Assembly: GCF_017498545.1 (NCBI RefSeq)
Contig: NZ_CP071793.1
Span: 6,151,001-6,215,000, forward strand
Length of the DNA stretch: 64,000 bases
From: Sulfidibacter corallicola
GTDB taxonomy: Bacteria; Acidobacteriota; Holophagae; Acanthopleuribacterales; Acanthopleuribacteraceae
Direction: 5' to 3'
Below, in pieces: positions 1-10,700 of the stretch. Position numbers and translations under genes: made by a program. Below the pieces are notes generated by a model. The model did not search any database. It was not told the DNA's origin and saw nothing but the letters and a program-made list of their open reading frames with translations. Numbering within the stretch: the first letter of the stretch is position 1; every line of letters starts with the position of its first letter.

Positions 1-1
1 A

Positions 2-631
2 TACGGCGTGAGGGCCGTCGTGCACGCCATGGATCTCACCGCACCCGATGCAGCCGTCGCCCTGACCGAGTTTTTGAAGGAATACGAGGTGTCGATTCTG
101 GTCAACAACGCCGGCTTTGCCGCGACCGGCCCCGTGTTGGACACCGAATGGGCGACCTATCGCCGCATGCTGGATCTGAACATGGGTTTCCTATGCGAAC
201 TGACCTACCGCATGCTGCCCGACCTGAAGCGACGCGATCAGGCGCGGATTCTCAACGTGGGCAGCATCGCCGGCTACCAGGGCGTCTCCAACATGGTGAT
301 CTACAGCGCGACCAAGGCCTTCGTGAACAACTTCACCGAGGGATTGCAGTGGGAGCTCCACGGTAGCAACGTGGCGGCGACCTGTCTTCAGCCCGGCAAG
401 ACCGAAAGCGAATTTTTCGACGTGGCCCACATGCGCGGAACGCGCTTCGTGAAAAGCGGTGTCATGTCGGCGCGGGCGGTGGCGCGTCAGGGCATCGATG
501 CCATGCAGAAGGGCAAGCCCAGCTTGGTCACCGGATGGATGAACAAGATCTCCATTTTCGGTTTGCGACTCAGCCCGCGTTGGTTGGTGGGCTTCACGAT
601 CCGCAACATGTTCCGCGAAATGGGTCGCTGA
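2..631 (+). CDS. Short-chain dehydrogenase/reductase, 5' end missing
   Basis: The reading frame is already open at base 2, so the N-terminus with the glycine-rich NAD(P)-binding loop lies outside the window. About 209 residues remain. The SDR signatures VNNAG (near 101) and the catalytic YSATK (Y-x3-K, near 304) are both present, with an LNVGS strand carrying the catalytic serine just before it. The family carries out NAD(P)H-dependent oxidation or reduction of alcohols and ketones in the cytoplasm; substrate cannot be told. The tail (LRLSPRWLVGF and after) is reminiscent of the DltE/YqjQ-like 'SDR family oxidoreductase' group. It lies about 240 bases before the Tat/GMC gene pair on the same strand, but nothing ties it functionally to them. 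GTG at base 8 is probably internal. Confidence 0.85.
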   Translation, partial: YGVRAVVHAMDLTAPDAAVALTEFLKEYEVSILVNNAGFAATGPVLDTEWATYRRMLDLNMGFLCELTYRMLPDLKRRDQARILNVGSIAGYQGVSNMVIYSATKAFVNNFTEGLQWELHGSNVAATCLQPGKTESEFFDVAHMRGTRFVKSGVMSARAVARQGIDAMQKGKPSLVTGWMNKISIFGLRLSPRWLVGFTIRNMFREMGR

Positions 632-870
632 GACCGCCGACGCGCTCGACTGGCCCGTCCATGAATGTTTTTTCAATGGCTTTCGGTTGCTCGCCGTTCG
701 CTTCCGGGGTATCGTTTGTTAAGGTTCGGTGAAGTTGACGCAGCATGGCATTTACATGAGATCCCGCGATCACGTGCGGTAGATCTCTGCGATTTGGACG
801 AAATCGGCCAATCGACTCGATGAACCGACGGGGTGGTGAACGAGAGTTCGTCGCTGGGAGTACTCAAACG

Positions 871-1407
871 ATGGATCGAAGGCAATTTCTCAAGCTGGGC
901 GTGACCGGTGGCGCCTTGCTGACGATGTCCGCATGGATGAGCAAGGGTACCTTTTGGGGAACCGGTACCCATTTGGCTCGGCGCGGCAATTACCAATACC
1001 AATTTCTCACCGAGGCCGATCACGAAGTGGTGTCGGCGTTGATTCCCGCGATATTGGCAGGGACCGCCGCGGCTCGGGACAAGGAACTCGCCGAAGAGGT
1101 CGTGCGCGGGGTCGATATCGCCGCGAGTCATTTTCGGCCGGCCATCCAAAAGGAAATTCGCCAGTTGTTCACGGTACTGACGCTGCCCGCGACGCGGGTT
1201 CTGGCCTGCGGTGTCTGGTCTGGCTGGTCCCAGGCCGATCCGGCTCGGGTGGAAGGCTTTTTGGCCTCCTGGCGGAACAGCCGCATGGCCCTGTTGCGTT
1301 CGGGTTACGACGCGCTGCAGCAGTTGACCGTCGCGTCCTGGTACGGCAATCCCAAATCCTGGTCGGGCCTGGGATACGAGGGGCCGCCGCCCCTGGCCAA
1401 TGCCTGA
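871..1407 (+). CDS. Tat-exported small subunit, gluconate 2-dehydrogenase subunit 3-like
   Basis: A 178-residue protein that starts with MDRRQFLKLG, a twin-arginine signal followed by a hydrophobic stretch (GVTGGALLTMSAWM). I chose ATG 871 because it places the twin-arginine motif at the N-terminus and has GGGAG about 11 bases upstream; an in-frame ATG at 820 would add a non-signal-like leader. The mature part, from about residue 45 (FLTEADHEVVSALIPAIL), matches the usual opening of gluconate-2-dehydrogenase subunit-3-like proteins. In known cases this subunit partners an FAD-containing GMC dehydrogenase and travels with it through the Tat system. The GMC gene follows after 77 bases, so the two probably form a periplasmic sugar or alcohol dehydrogenase. 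No haem-c subunit is seen here. Confidence 0.75.
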   Translation: MDRRQFLKLGVTGGALLTMSAWMSKGTFWGTGTHLARRGNYQYQFLTEADHEVVSALIPAILAGTAAARDKELAEEVVRGVDIAASHFRPAIQKEIRQLFTVLTLPATRVLACGVWSGWSQADPARVEGFLASWRNSRMALLRSGYDALQQLTVASWYGNPKSWSGLGYEGPPPLANA

Positions 1408-1484
1408 GTGGCCGACTTGCACTCGAGGTGTGCCGCCGGCATACGTGAGGCCGAGAGATTCGCGACAAAGGAAGGGAAACGCAA

Positions 1485-3080
1485 ATGATCGAGGATGTGA
1501 TCACCCAGGGATTGGCTTCCGGCTGGTCGGTTCAAGACGGCTCCGAATTAGACCGCGATCTCGAGATGGAAGCGGACGTGGTGATCGTCGGAACGGGGGC
1601 CGGCGGTGGTTTGAGTGCGGAAGTCCTGACCCGGGCGGGCTTGAACGTGGTGCTCGTCGAAGAGGGGCCGCTCAAACACCTCCCCGATTTCAAGATGGAA
1701 GAGCGTTTCGCCTATCCCGACCTGTACCAGGATTCCGCCAGCCGCAAGACGAAGGACAAGGCGATCAACATCCTGCAGGGACGCTGCGTGGGCGGCGGCA
1801 CGACGGTCAATTGGACCAGCAGCTTCGCCACCCCGGACGAGACGCTGAATCACTGGGGGCGCGTCCACGAGGTGGAAGGGTTCTCGCCGGAGGACATGGC
1901 GCCCTGGTTCGAAAAGGTCAAGGCGCGGCTCAACATCCACAAATGGCCGGTGCCGCCCAACCCGAACAACGAAGCCCTGCGAAGAGGCGCCGAACGGCTG
2001 GGGTGGTCCTTCGATTTCATGCACCGCAACGTGAAGGGCTGTGCCAACCTGGGTTATTGCGGCATGGGATGCCCGATCAACGCCAAGCAGTCGATGTTGG
2101 TGACGACCATCCCCGCAGCCCTCGATGGCGGTGCCCGGCTCTACACGCGCATGCGCGCGGTGCGGTTGACCCACCGTGCGGGACGGGTCACCGAACTCGT
2201 TTGCCAGGCCTTGGATGGCCGTGGGGTGTTCACCACCGGGCGTACCATGCGCATCAAGGCGCGGGCCTTCGTCCTGGCCGGCGGCGCCATCGGTTCTCCG
2301 GCGCTGCTGATGCGCTCCAAGGCTCCGGATCCCCATGATCTCGTCGGCAAGCGCACCTTTCTCCATCCCGTGACCGCCAGTACCGCCTTGTTCGCGGAAC
2401 CGATTCGGCCGTTCTCGGGCGCGCCGCAGTCGGTGTTTTCGGATCAATTCCTGTGGCCGGAAGGGGTGGACGGCCCCATGGGCTACAAATTGGAAGTGCC
2501 GCCTCTGCATCCGATCCTCAGCTCCACCGTGTTGGACCACCTGGGTGAAGACCACCATCGGTTGATGAAGGATTTCGCCCACATGCAGGCCATGCTGTCG
2601 CTGTGTCGGGACGGATTCCACCCCGAGAGCCAGGGCGGCCGTGTGGTGCTCCGGGCGGACGGCAGTCCGGAATTGGACTATCCCTTCACCGACTACGTGC
2701 GCGACGGGTTCCGCCGCTCGCTGCTGTCGATGGTGGAACTGCAGTTCGCCGCGGGTGCCACCAGTGTATGGCCGGCGCACCGCCAGGCCCGCAGCTACAG
2801 CCAATGGAAGGCCGCGCGCGCGGCGGTGGCGGAGTTGCCGATGGACCCGCAAATGGTTCGCCTCTTCAGCGCCCATGTCATGGGTGGCTGCCCCATGGGC
2901 CGCGAAGCACGCCATTCGGTCGTCACCAGCGAAGGCATGCACCATCACCTGGAAAACCTGGCCGTGATCGATGGATCGGTATTCCCGACCAGCATCGGCA
3001 CCAATCCACAGGTCTCGATCTACGGCATGGCGATGAAAAATGCGACCGCCTTGGCCGCCCGCTTGACCGCCGCCGGCTAG
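1485..3080 (+). CDS. GMC family oxidoreductase (FAD-dependent dehydrogenase)
   Basis: A 531-residue flavoprotein. Near residues 30-60 it has the Rossmann FAD-binding motif VVIVGTGAGGG ending in an acidic LVEEG strand. CVGGGTTVNW near residue 105 is the GMC signature region. The C-terminal part carries HVMGGCPMG and the IDGSVFPTSIGTNPQ stretch, with the conserved histidine and the Asn-Pro pair of the GMC_oxred_C domain. The family oxidises alcohols, sugars or sterols and passes electrons to quinone or cytochrome. It has no signal of its own, so co-export with the preceding Tat subunit is likely. ATG 1485 follows GGAAGGGAAAC. Substrate is unknown; annotations such as choline or gluconate dehydrogenase would be guesses. 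Confidence 0.88.
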   Translation: MIEDVITQGLASGWSVQDGSELDRDLEMEADVVIVGTGAGGGLSAEVLTRAGLNVVLVEEGPLKHLPDFKMEERFAYPDLYQDSASRKTKDKAINILQGRCVGGGTTVNWTSSFATPDETLNHWGRVHEVEGFSPEDMAPWFEKVKARLNIHKWPVPPNPNNEALRRGAERLGWSFDFMHRNVKGCANLGYCGMGCPINAKQSMLVTTIPAALDGGARLYTRMRAVRLTHRAGRVTELVCQALDGRGVFTTGRTMRIKARAFVLAGGAIGSPALLMRSKAPDPHDLVGKRTFLHPVTASTALFAEPIRPFSGAPQSVFSDQFLWPEGVDGPMGYKLEVPPLHPILSSTVLDHLGEDHHRLMKDFAHMQAMLSLCRDGFHPESQGGRVVLRADGSPELDYPFTDYVRDGFRRSLLSMVELQFAAGATSVWPAHRQARSYSQWKAARAAVAELPMDPQMVRLFSAHVMGGCPMGREARHSVVTSEGMHHHLENLAVIDGSVFPTSIGTNPQVSIYGMAMKNATALAARLTAAG

Positions 3081-3695
3081 CTCGATCCACGGTGCCTGGC
3101 GCCGTCCTACCGGGCCTGCTCCGCGCTATCGGATCCAATGAACCCGCTCTTTTGCGGCCAAGTCCTTCATTTCCACCCGAGGTGTGGGGGTTTTTTGAAG
3201 GGCGGCCGTTTTACCCGAATACGGTGTCCGAGCGACCGCCGCATTTGCATCGTTGGCTCTCCTGCACTACCACTCCACGGCGTGGTGACGTTCGACAAAC
3301 CGTTGGAAGATCGACCCACCGTGGCGTCTCTCCGAGTCGAATGCCCTTTCGAGAGAAGGAAACCGCCTTGGATTCCCAAATTTCGGAATTCGATCAGGGG
3401 GTCCGATAAAGGATGTGACTTCCTGTGAGCAACTTCTTTGAAAGAATCCGTCGACTTGACTACAATTTGTTTGCTTTGTTTCGGATAACCCTGTCGCGAG
3501 CATCCGCCTGCTCTTGGGGCAATGGGGGCCTTGTCCGGCCCCGGCGCGCTCCACGACGCTCCAAGGCGCCGTTAGGCAACGGCGCGATCCGGTGGATCGA
3601 TGTTCGTGACACGGTCTTTGCAGTAAATCCTCAAACCCGAGCGTTTTCCGTATATCGGAACCCGGAATGAAGACCTACTTTGAAGGAGGCCTCCT
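3081..3695. other. Gene-less stretch with a promoter for the next gene
   Basis: There are 615 bases between the GMC gene and the beta-propeller gene. Short open frames here have atypical composition, no good ribosome site and no family resemblance, so I leave them out. The only clear signal is the promoter listed separately at 3438-3466. A ribosome-binding site AAGGAGG at 3683-3689 serves ATG 3696. Confidence 0.6.
3438..3466 (+). promoter_or_regulatory. Sigma-70 type promoter
   Basis: TTGAAA (3438-3443), a 17-base spacer and TACAAT (3461-3466). It lies in an AT-rich patch about 220 bases before the secreted propeller gene, so the transcript would carry a long 5' leader. Confidence 0.55.
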
Positions 3696-6600
3696 ATGAT
3701 CCGGCACCCCATTAGTGCCTTTGCGTTATGTCTCTGCCTGATAGGTTCCCTGGTATTGGGCTTTTATGAATTTTCCTCGCCACCGGTCGTTCCGGTGAAA
3801 AAGGTGTCGGAGGTCGCCGCGCGTTCCGGCCACACTTGGCCGAAACCGCCCAAATGGAAAACGTGGAAGAAAACGGAATCACAACAGAAACGTCGGGAAG
3901 CCATCTTGGAGCGACTCAAGTGGGAGTACGACCTACGCAAGAACCCCAAGACCGGTAAGATTCCGGCCGGCGCCCTGAAAATCGAGCGACAGGTGCGGGC
4001 CAAGGCGCCGATCCGGTTGCGCAATCAGGCCAAGGTGGAATCGGTGGAAGGTCGCGGCCCCGGGAACCTGGGCGGCCGCAGTCGCGCCTTCGCCTTCGAC
4101 GTCAGCGATCCCAGCGGCAACACCATGTTGGCCGGTGGTGTAAGCTCCGGCGTATTTCGCTCCACCAATCGCGGTCAGTCGTGGACCAAGGTCAGCGCCA
4201 ACGATGCCATTCACAGCGTCACGACGCTCGCTCAGGATCCCACGACGCCCAGCAACTGGTATTACGGTACGGGCGAACTGGTGGGCAATTCGGCTTCGCT
4301 CGGCGGGGCTTTCCACTTCGGCGACGGCATCTGGCGCTCCACCGACGGGGGCTTGAACTGGGAGCAACTGCCCGCCACGCGTTCGAACTCGGCGATCGAT
4401 TTCGACAGCCCGTTCGACTTCGTCAGCAAAATCGTGGTTCACCCCACCACGGGCGACGTCTACGCCGGGACGCCGACTCAAATCTTTCGTTCACAGGATG
4501 ATGGCGCGACCTGGGACGTGGTGTTGGGACAGGGTATGAGTTTTGGCGGAGTCGACGGCCTGCCCGACATCGTCATCGCGCCCAACGGCTCCACCGTCTA
4601 CGCCAGCTTGTCCGGTGGACTCGATGGTGGTCTCGGCGGCGTTTACCGTTCGACCACGGGCGATTCCGCCTCCTGGGAGAAAATCGCCGGCTCGGGTGCG
4701 GCCGCGAGTCCCGCAGATTGGGGTGGCGCGGGTAGCGTGTTCCGCACGGTTCTGGCCCTCGACGGCACCGGTTCCCAGCTCTATGCGCTTTACGACAACG
4801 GGCATTTCAACGATTGTGACGACGATACCCGGGAAATTCGTCCCGAAGCCGACCTGTTCCGGTTCGACGTGGCCGGAGGGACCTGGACCAACCTGAGCGC
4901 GAACGTGCCCAACGAGGGCGGCTGCAGCACTGGTAACGATCCATTCGCGATTCAGGGAGGTTACGACCTGATCGTGGCCGTAAACCCGACGGATCCCAAC
5001 CAGGTTCTGGTGGGCGGCACCAACCTCCACGTCTCGTCCGATGGGTTCACGACCGCAGCGAACGTCCGCCGCATCGGCGGTTATGCCAGCAACCAGAACT
5101 ATGCGCTCTATACCGGTCACCACCCGGACATCCACATCCTGGTGTTCGATCCCAACGACTCGTCGCGCATGATCTGCGGCAGCGATGGCGGCCTTCACGA
5201 AACCAACCCGACTCAGGATCCCAATGTCTGGACCAATTTGAACAACGGCTACGTGACCTATCAGTACTACCACGGCGCCATCGGCCCCGAGCTCGGTGAC
5301 GCGCGGGTCATGGGCGGGGCCCAGGACAACGGCACCACCTTGAGTTACGGCGGCACCGATCACTTCGACGTGTTCGGCGGCGACGGTGCCTCGGTGGGCA
5401 TCGCACGCAACGAAATCATCAACGGTACCAGTGCCGAGGTGATCTACATGACCGCCCAGCTCGGCACCTTTTTCCGTGCCGACGATGTCACCGGATACGC
5501 CGACATTCAACCGACCGGCTCCGACCAGGGCATTTTCGTCACCTATTTCCTGCTGGATCCGGACAACACCAACATTCTCTACTACGCCAGCAACAACCGT
5601 CTGTTCCGGACCACCGATGCGGCCCGGGTGACCGCGGACACCTGGACCGAGTTGACCGGTGTCGGTACCAATCTGGACGGTTCCGACATCCGCTCCATGG
5701 CGGTGACCCGCGGCACCTACGGATCGAGCAGCAAACTGTACATCGGGACCTCGCAAGGGCGGATCTTCCGGCTCGACGATCCGGCCAATGCCGAGCCCGG
5801 CACCTCTCTCGTGGAGATCACCTCCAACGAGCAGCAGGGCGGCATCGTGAGCAGTCTCGCGGTCGACCCCTTCGACGATTCGATTCTGGTGGCGACCTAC
5901 GCCAACTACGGCGTGCCCAGTGTCTTCTTCTCCACCGATGCCGGCTCCGCCCAGCCGACCTGGAGCAACATCGAAGGCAACATCGCCGAGACTTCCGTGC
6001 GTGCTTCGGCCATTCTGCAAACCGAAGCCGGACGCGAAATCGTCGTGGGCACCTCGGTGGGTCTGTGGTCGACCACGGCGCCCAACGGGGCTTCGACGGT
6101 TTGGCAACGCGAGGCGGAAGATCAAATCGGAGCGGTCGTGGTTTCGGACCTGGACCTGCGTCCCAGTGACAACCACCTGCTGGTGTCGACCCATGGACGC
6201 GGCATGTTCGTCGCCGAATTCAGTCGCGGCAACCAAACCAGCACCAGCCAACCGTTCCGCTACCACTTGCCCGAGATCCAAGCCGATGCCGGCAATCTCG
6301 ACACCATGATCGGCCTCGTCAATCCCGCCGATACCGCCGTGGATGTGGACCTGTTCGCCTTCAATGCCGCCGGTCAGGCCCTGGGCCGAAGTACCGCGGT
6401 CACCAGCTTGAACGCCAAGGGCGCGGCCGTGCTCAGCGTCAAGCAGGCGTTTTCGGCCAATCTCAACGAGGTCGCTTGGATCCAGATCGGCGCCAGCGGC
6501 GAGATTTCGGCCTTTGCCGAGATCCAGAACACGGAAACCCGTTCGGCATACGCCGCGGTGGAATTGGGTAACCTGGCCTATATGCCTCATATCGCCAAAG

Positions 6601-7559
6601 ATACCGAGACATTTGAAACCGTTCTCAGCGTGCTCAACGGCACCGCCGGAACCGGCTCGGGAACCCTCACCGATTTTCCGGCACAATCCGGGCGTGCGAT
6701 CGACGGCGTGTCCACGCCTTTCGGTCACTCTTCCGAGGCGATCACCGAATACCTGGGCAGCGACCTGATCGACGGTCCCGATTTGTGGGCCCAGGTGGAT
6801 GCGACCGGCAATACCATGGGCGCCATGGAGTTCTTCACCCGGTTGCCGGACCGCGGCCAGCAGGCGGCCTTGGGGTTGAACGGCCAACGCGGGCGCACCC
6901 TGAACTTCCTGCACGTCGCCACGGACACGTCCCAGTTCTGGACCGGGATGCTGTACATCAACATCAGTTCGTTCACCACCAACGTGACCGAAACCTACTA
7001 CGACGCCGACGGCAACGTCCTCAAAACAGACTCTTTGCTGATCCAGCCGCGCGAGAAGAAGACGCTGTTCTTCGATTTCGCCAACCAGGTTCAGGTACCC
7101 GCCGGGACGGCCTGGGTTCAGGTCTCTTCCAGTCAGGAACTGATCGGCTACGAGTTGTTCGGCACGCCCTCCATTTCGCAAAACGATACGTTCTGCGGAC
7201 TTCAGGGCAACTATGGCGGCAGTCGGGTGCTGGACTATCCGTTCTTCACCACCAGCGACACGCGGTTCACGGGCCTGGTCGCGCTCAACCTGGGCACCGA
7301 GGCTTCGACGTTGAGTTTCACCGCCTACGCGGCCGACGGTTCCGCTCTGGAAACCGTGAGCCTGTCGGTGCCGTTGGCGCCCAAAACCAAGTACGTGGCC
7401 ACGGTCGACGCGCTGTTCACCAATCCCGATACCCTGAGCCGCGCGGCCTGGGTACGTGCCGAGGCGAGCGGTTCCGAATGGGCCGGCTTCCTGCTCTGGG
7501 GTGATCGGGGCTCCGCCAGCCGCCAATACCTGTCGGGGCTCTCGGCGGTCAATCGATAA
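3696..7559 (+). CDS. Large secreted Asp-box (BNR/sortilin-like) beta-propeller protein
   Basis: A 1287-residue exported protein. Residues 1-25 are a signal peptide (hydrophobic FALCLCLIGSLVLGF); residues 40-110 are basic and proline-rich. Residues about 140-830 contain repeated Asp boxes (S-x-D-x-G-x-x-W): STNRGQSW, STDGGLNW, SQDDGATW, a degenerate STTGDSASW and STDAGSAQPTW. These mark the blades of sialidase- or sortilin-like beta-propellers (also seen in xyloglucanases and photosystem assembly factors). No sialidase arginine/FRIP motif was recognised, so no glycosidase activity is claimed. Residues about 850-1287 consist of repeated beta-sandwich-like units (for example MIGLVNPADTAVDVDLFAF and LVALNLGTEASTLSFTAYA) resembling the proteins at 28367 and 59907. 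It is transcribed alone, with a terminator 24 bases after the stop. It is probably an extracellular binding or adhesion protein. Confidence 0.8.
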   Translation: MIRHPISAFALCLCLIGSLVLGFYEFSSPPVVPVKKVSEVAARSGHTWPKPPKWKTWKKTESQQKRREAILERLKWEYDLRKNPKTGKIPAGALKIERQVRAKAPIRLRNQAKVESVEGRGPGNLGGRSRAFAFDVSDPSGNTMLAGGVSSGVFRSTNRGQSWTKVSANDAIHSVTTLAQDPTTPSNWYYGTGELVGNSASLGGAFHFGDGIWRSTDGGLNWEQLPATRSNSAIDFDSPFDFVSKIVVHPTTGDVYAGTPTQIFRSQDDGATWDVVLGQGMSFGGVDGLPDIVIAPNGSTVYASLSGGLDGGLGGVYRSTTGDSASWEKIAGSGAAASPADWGGAGSVFRTVLALDGTGSQLYALYDNGHFNDCDDDTREIRPEADLFRFDVAGGTWTNLSANVPNEGGCSTGNDPFAIQGGYDLIVAVNPTDPNQVLVGGTNLHVSSDGFTTAANVRRIGGYASNQNYALYTGHHPDIHILVFDPNDSSRMICGSDGGLHETNPTQDPNVWTNLNNGYVTYQYYHGAIGPELGDARVMGGAQDNGTTLSYGGTDHFDVFGGDGASVGIARNEIINGTSAEVIYMTAQLGTFFRADDVTGYADIQPTGSDQGIFVTYFLLDPDNTNILYYASNNRLFRTTDAARVTADTWTELTGVGTNLDGSDIRSMAVTRGTYGSSSKLYIGTSQGRIFRLDDPANAEPGTSLVEITSNEQQGGIVSSLAVDPFDDSILVATYANYGVPSVFFSTDAGSAQPTWSNIEGNIAETSVRASAILQTEAGREIVVGTSVGLWSTTAPNGASTVWQREAEDQIGAVVVSDLDLRPSDNHLLVSTHGRGMFVAEFSRGNQTSTSQPFRYHLPEIQADAGNLDTMIGLVNPADTAVDVDLFAFNAAGQALGRSTAVTSLNAKGAAVLSVKQAFSANLNEVAWIQIGASGEISAFAEIQNTETRSAYAAVELGNLAYMPHIAKDTETFETVLSVLNGTAGTGSGTLTDFPAQSGRAIDGVSTPFGHSSEAITEYLGSDLIDGPDLWAQVDATGNTMGAMEFFTRLPDRGQQAALGLNGQRGRTLNFLHVATDTSQFWTGMLYINISSFTTNVTETYYDADGNVLKTDSLLIQPREKKTLFFDFANQVQVPAGTAWVQVSSSQELIGYELFGTPSISQNDTFCGLQGNYGGSRVLDYPFFTTSDTRFTGLVALNLGTEASTLSFTAYAADGSALETVSLSVPLAPKTKYVATVDALFTNPDTLSRAAWVRAEASGSEWAGFLLWGDRGSASRQYLSGLSAVNR

Positions 7560-7582
7560 TCGAGCGAACGAATCGCAACCAT

Positions 7583-7621
7583 GAAAAGCCGCCCGGCCCC
7601 TTTCGGCCAGGCGGCTTTTTT
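7583..7621. terminator. Bidirectional rho-independent terminator
   Basis: AAAAGCCGCC-C-GGCC pairs with GGCC-A-GGCGGCTTTT across a CCTTTC loop. It has an A-run on one side and a T-run on the other, and sits between the convergent genes ending at 7559 and 7726. Confidence 0.85.
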
Positions 7622-7725
7622 CTTATGACCGGTCGGGACGAATTTCGCGGACGTATTTCGCCCCCGGCGCCGTCACCCGAAAAGGCCGCGGTTCGGTCTG
7701 CCGCGATCGACATCCCATCCCGAGA

Positions 7726-10700
7726 TCAGTGTTCGTCCCGATCCAGGCGCACGTAGGTGAAGAAGAACCCCTTGTTCAGCGCTCGCTGGTTCTGGCCCTG
7801 GTTCGGATCCGTCAACGGGATCACCCGGCTGTCGTCGCGATGGGTCCACCCTTCGGCGTCGTGACGCATGGTCGTGTAGTGCCCCGCATCCAGGCTGTCG
7901 CCGTGGTGCAACACCGCCGCCCGAAGCTGGTAGGTTTCGCCGCCGAACTGAATCGTGTCGGGGATTTCCACATCGTGATCGTCCTTTTGGCCGAGCCCCG
8001 AGTCGCGCCCCAATGCGAAGTTCAGCACCGGTGGCGCACCGAAGGCCTGGATCGAGCGTGTCGCGGGGCCCTCCAGCGCCTGCATGCCGTTGCGGGCCCG
8101 GACACCCCTGAGCGCCTCTGCCGATTGGTACCGATCCAGTGCGTCCTGGAGACTGCGCGCCTGCCCGATCGGCAACCGCAACACGTAGGACCGCGTCATG
8201 TCCGTGACCCTGGGATTACCGCTCACATCGGTATATTGTTCCGGATCGTTCGACCGGATGGGCCGCATGCGATCCACGTCGTAGGTGGTGGTCGTAAATT
8301 CGCCCACCGTCAGGGTGCCGTTGGGATCGAACAGCGGCATCAACCGAGCGAAGAGCACCTCGGAGGCGTCGTGTTGGGCTTCGATGGCCGAGACCTCGGG
8401 ATTCCTGGCGGGTGGCAGCAGGCCCAATCGATCCATTGCCTGCAGGATGTCGCGAACGGCTTGATTCAATCGTTCGGCGGGCTGATTGTCCTGGACTGGG
8501 TCCACGATGGTCCGGATCGCCGCCCCAAGTCTTCGGACATCGGCGAAATCCAGGTCCGGGAATTCGCGTTCGATCGCCTCACGGTTGGCTTCGATGGTCT
8601 CCGGTTCGAACAACTGCCGGTAGGTGGGGGTCGAGGCGATCACGTTCAGCGAAGCGCTCAGGAAACAGTTGTTGTGGGTGACGTTGGGGATCCCGTGATT
8701 GCGAATCGGGCCGGTGGCTTCGAAGGCGAGGCCGCCCACTTCGTCGATGCTCGAGCCTCGGCGACGGTTCGATTCCTTCGTCGGGTTCCCCTTTTGCGTC
8801 GCGTTTGCCGCATCGCTTCCGTGGAGCGGGTTCGAGGGTGCGGTTTTGGGTCGGCCTCGGTGGAAGAGGTTGAGACTGAGGTGTTTCGCGATCCGTCCGC
8901 GGATCGTTCGCTTGGATTTCACCGTGAACCGCCTGGCGGTTTCGGGAGCGTACAACCGCTCGTTCTGGCTCATCAGGTACTTCGTGAGTGCAGCCTTGGC
9001 CCGGTCGAAGGCGCCCTCGAACCTGGGATTCGAAGCAAAATCACGCATGGCTCGATCGAATTCCGGATCCATGTGCTCCTGGCCCATGTCCCGGAAATTG
9101 GCCAGGATCTCCTTGCGGATGTTGCCGTCGCGGTAGGCGATATTTTGGAAGATTTTGCTGAATTGGTTGCGGTGGCTGGTCACGAACTGGTCCCACTTGC
9201 CTTTGTCCAGTTCTCCATCGTTCGCCCAATTGTTGAACTTGGTCTGGATGTAGGTCAGCGTGTCGGTTCCGAGCCGTTCCGTCAGGTTGCGGGACGACCC
9301 GCTGCTCGCCGCCAATCCCAATCGGAGATCTCCCCCGGGGGCGATCGGAATCGGCACGCTCGGGACCTCGATCCCGCGCTGCTCCGTTGCCGAGAGACGG
9401 GTGTACTGAAGACGGTAACCTTCCTCCGATTTGATGAAGCTCATCTGGATCTTGGCGCCTGCCTTCAGGTTCATGTTGAACAATTCGGAATCGACCTCGC
9501 TGAAGTCGATGACGGGTTTGCCGAAGTCGAGACCCGCACTTTCGGCCTCCTTGTGGCCCATCATGGCTTCGAAGAAGCCCTTGAAATTCTTGCTGCCCTC
9601 GAGGCCGCTGAGGATGTCCATCAACGAGGTGCCGCCGCTCACCGCCAACTCCAGACCGATGTAATCGCCGTCGTTGTCGGGGTTGGCGTCGTTTTCGATG
9701 TGGTTGAACCGAACCGTCGCCGACATTTCGATCGATCCCCACAACTTGACTTGGAAGGTGTTGCTCACTTCGTCGTTGGTTCCCTGCATCACCATCTTGC
9801 GCGAGGGCAGTTTGCTGGGTTTGATGTCCAGCGGCGGCATCATCAGTTTTTTGCCGAACCGTTCCAGGTTCCTTGCGAAACCGGCGTCCTGGGTTTCCGG
9901 GGACTGGTGGTCCGCGAAGGTCATCTGGTAGAGCTGGGAGAGCCTCGTGAACGTGTGAATGACTCCTTCCAAATAGGCCTCGGTGGTGCGTGCACCGCGA
10001 TCGGCCTTGATTTCGCGTTTGGCTGCGCGCTGTTGGCGGAGGACGCTCTTGCCGACTTCCTCGGGTTTGGCCAAATGGCAGAAATGATCGAATTCGCCTT
10101 CCAAATGATGCATGGCTTGGCGAAGGTCTTCGCGAACGGCCGCCATTTCGAGGTTTTTGGAAGGCGAATCCTGACGGCCCCGCAGCGCCGTCAACTGATA
10201 TTCCACGGCGTTCAGCAGGTTTTGGCCATCGGTTTTGCTGTGGCGCTCGCCCTGCCAGGTGACTGAAAAATAATTGGGATTGGCCGATGCGAGCAGGTCC
10301 GGTTGTTCGCGCAGCGCATCCTGCAAACCGATCGATTTGGTAAAGGTCGTCTTCGTTTTGGAGCCTTCGGTCGTATTGAGGAATCGCAGGATTTGAAGCG
10401 CCAACGAGCCCTTGCCGTTCTTCGACAGGGTTTGGACGAAGTTCGGGGGAACCTGGCGCTCCAGGTTGACCCTGTCACCTGGGCTGAGGACACCCAGCAT
10501 TTTGAGCTGCCCCTGGAACTTCTGATGTCGGGCCGGGCTGGCTTGGGGAAAATGCTTGTCCAACAATTTTTCCGCTTGGCTGCGCACGTAGTCTTCGAGG
10601 CTGGGATAGGTGGTGCCCTTGCCGATTCCGGCCGAACCGCCGGCCCCGACCGAGGCCAGCTTATCGTTGCCCAGCGTCAAACTGAGCGACAACGAGGCCG

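Noticed and set aside
3425..3670. 81-codon plus-strand frame before the propeller gene
   Set aside because: Its composition and Arg/Pro content look non-coding, it has no ribosome site, and it overlaps the -10 region of the promoter at 3438-3466.
4491..7526. 1011-codon open frame on the minus strand opposite the beta-propeller gene
   Set aside because: It is the antisense shadow of a high-GC gene whose Asp-box and signal-peptide features are unambiguous on the plus strand. The same holds for the long plus-strand frames opposite the USP gene (7729-10266), ppk1 (12498-14807) and prc (15577-17433).
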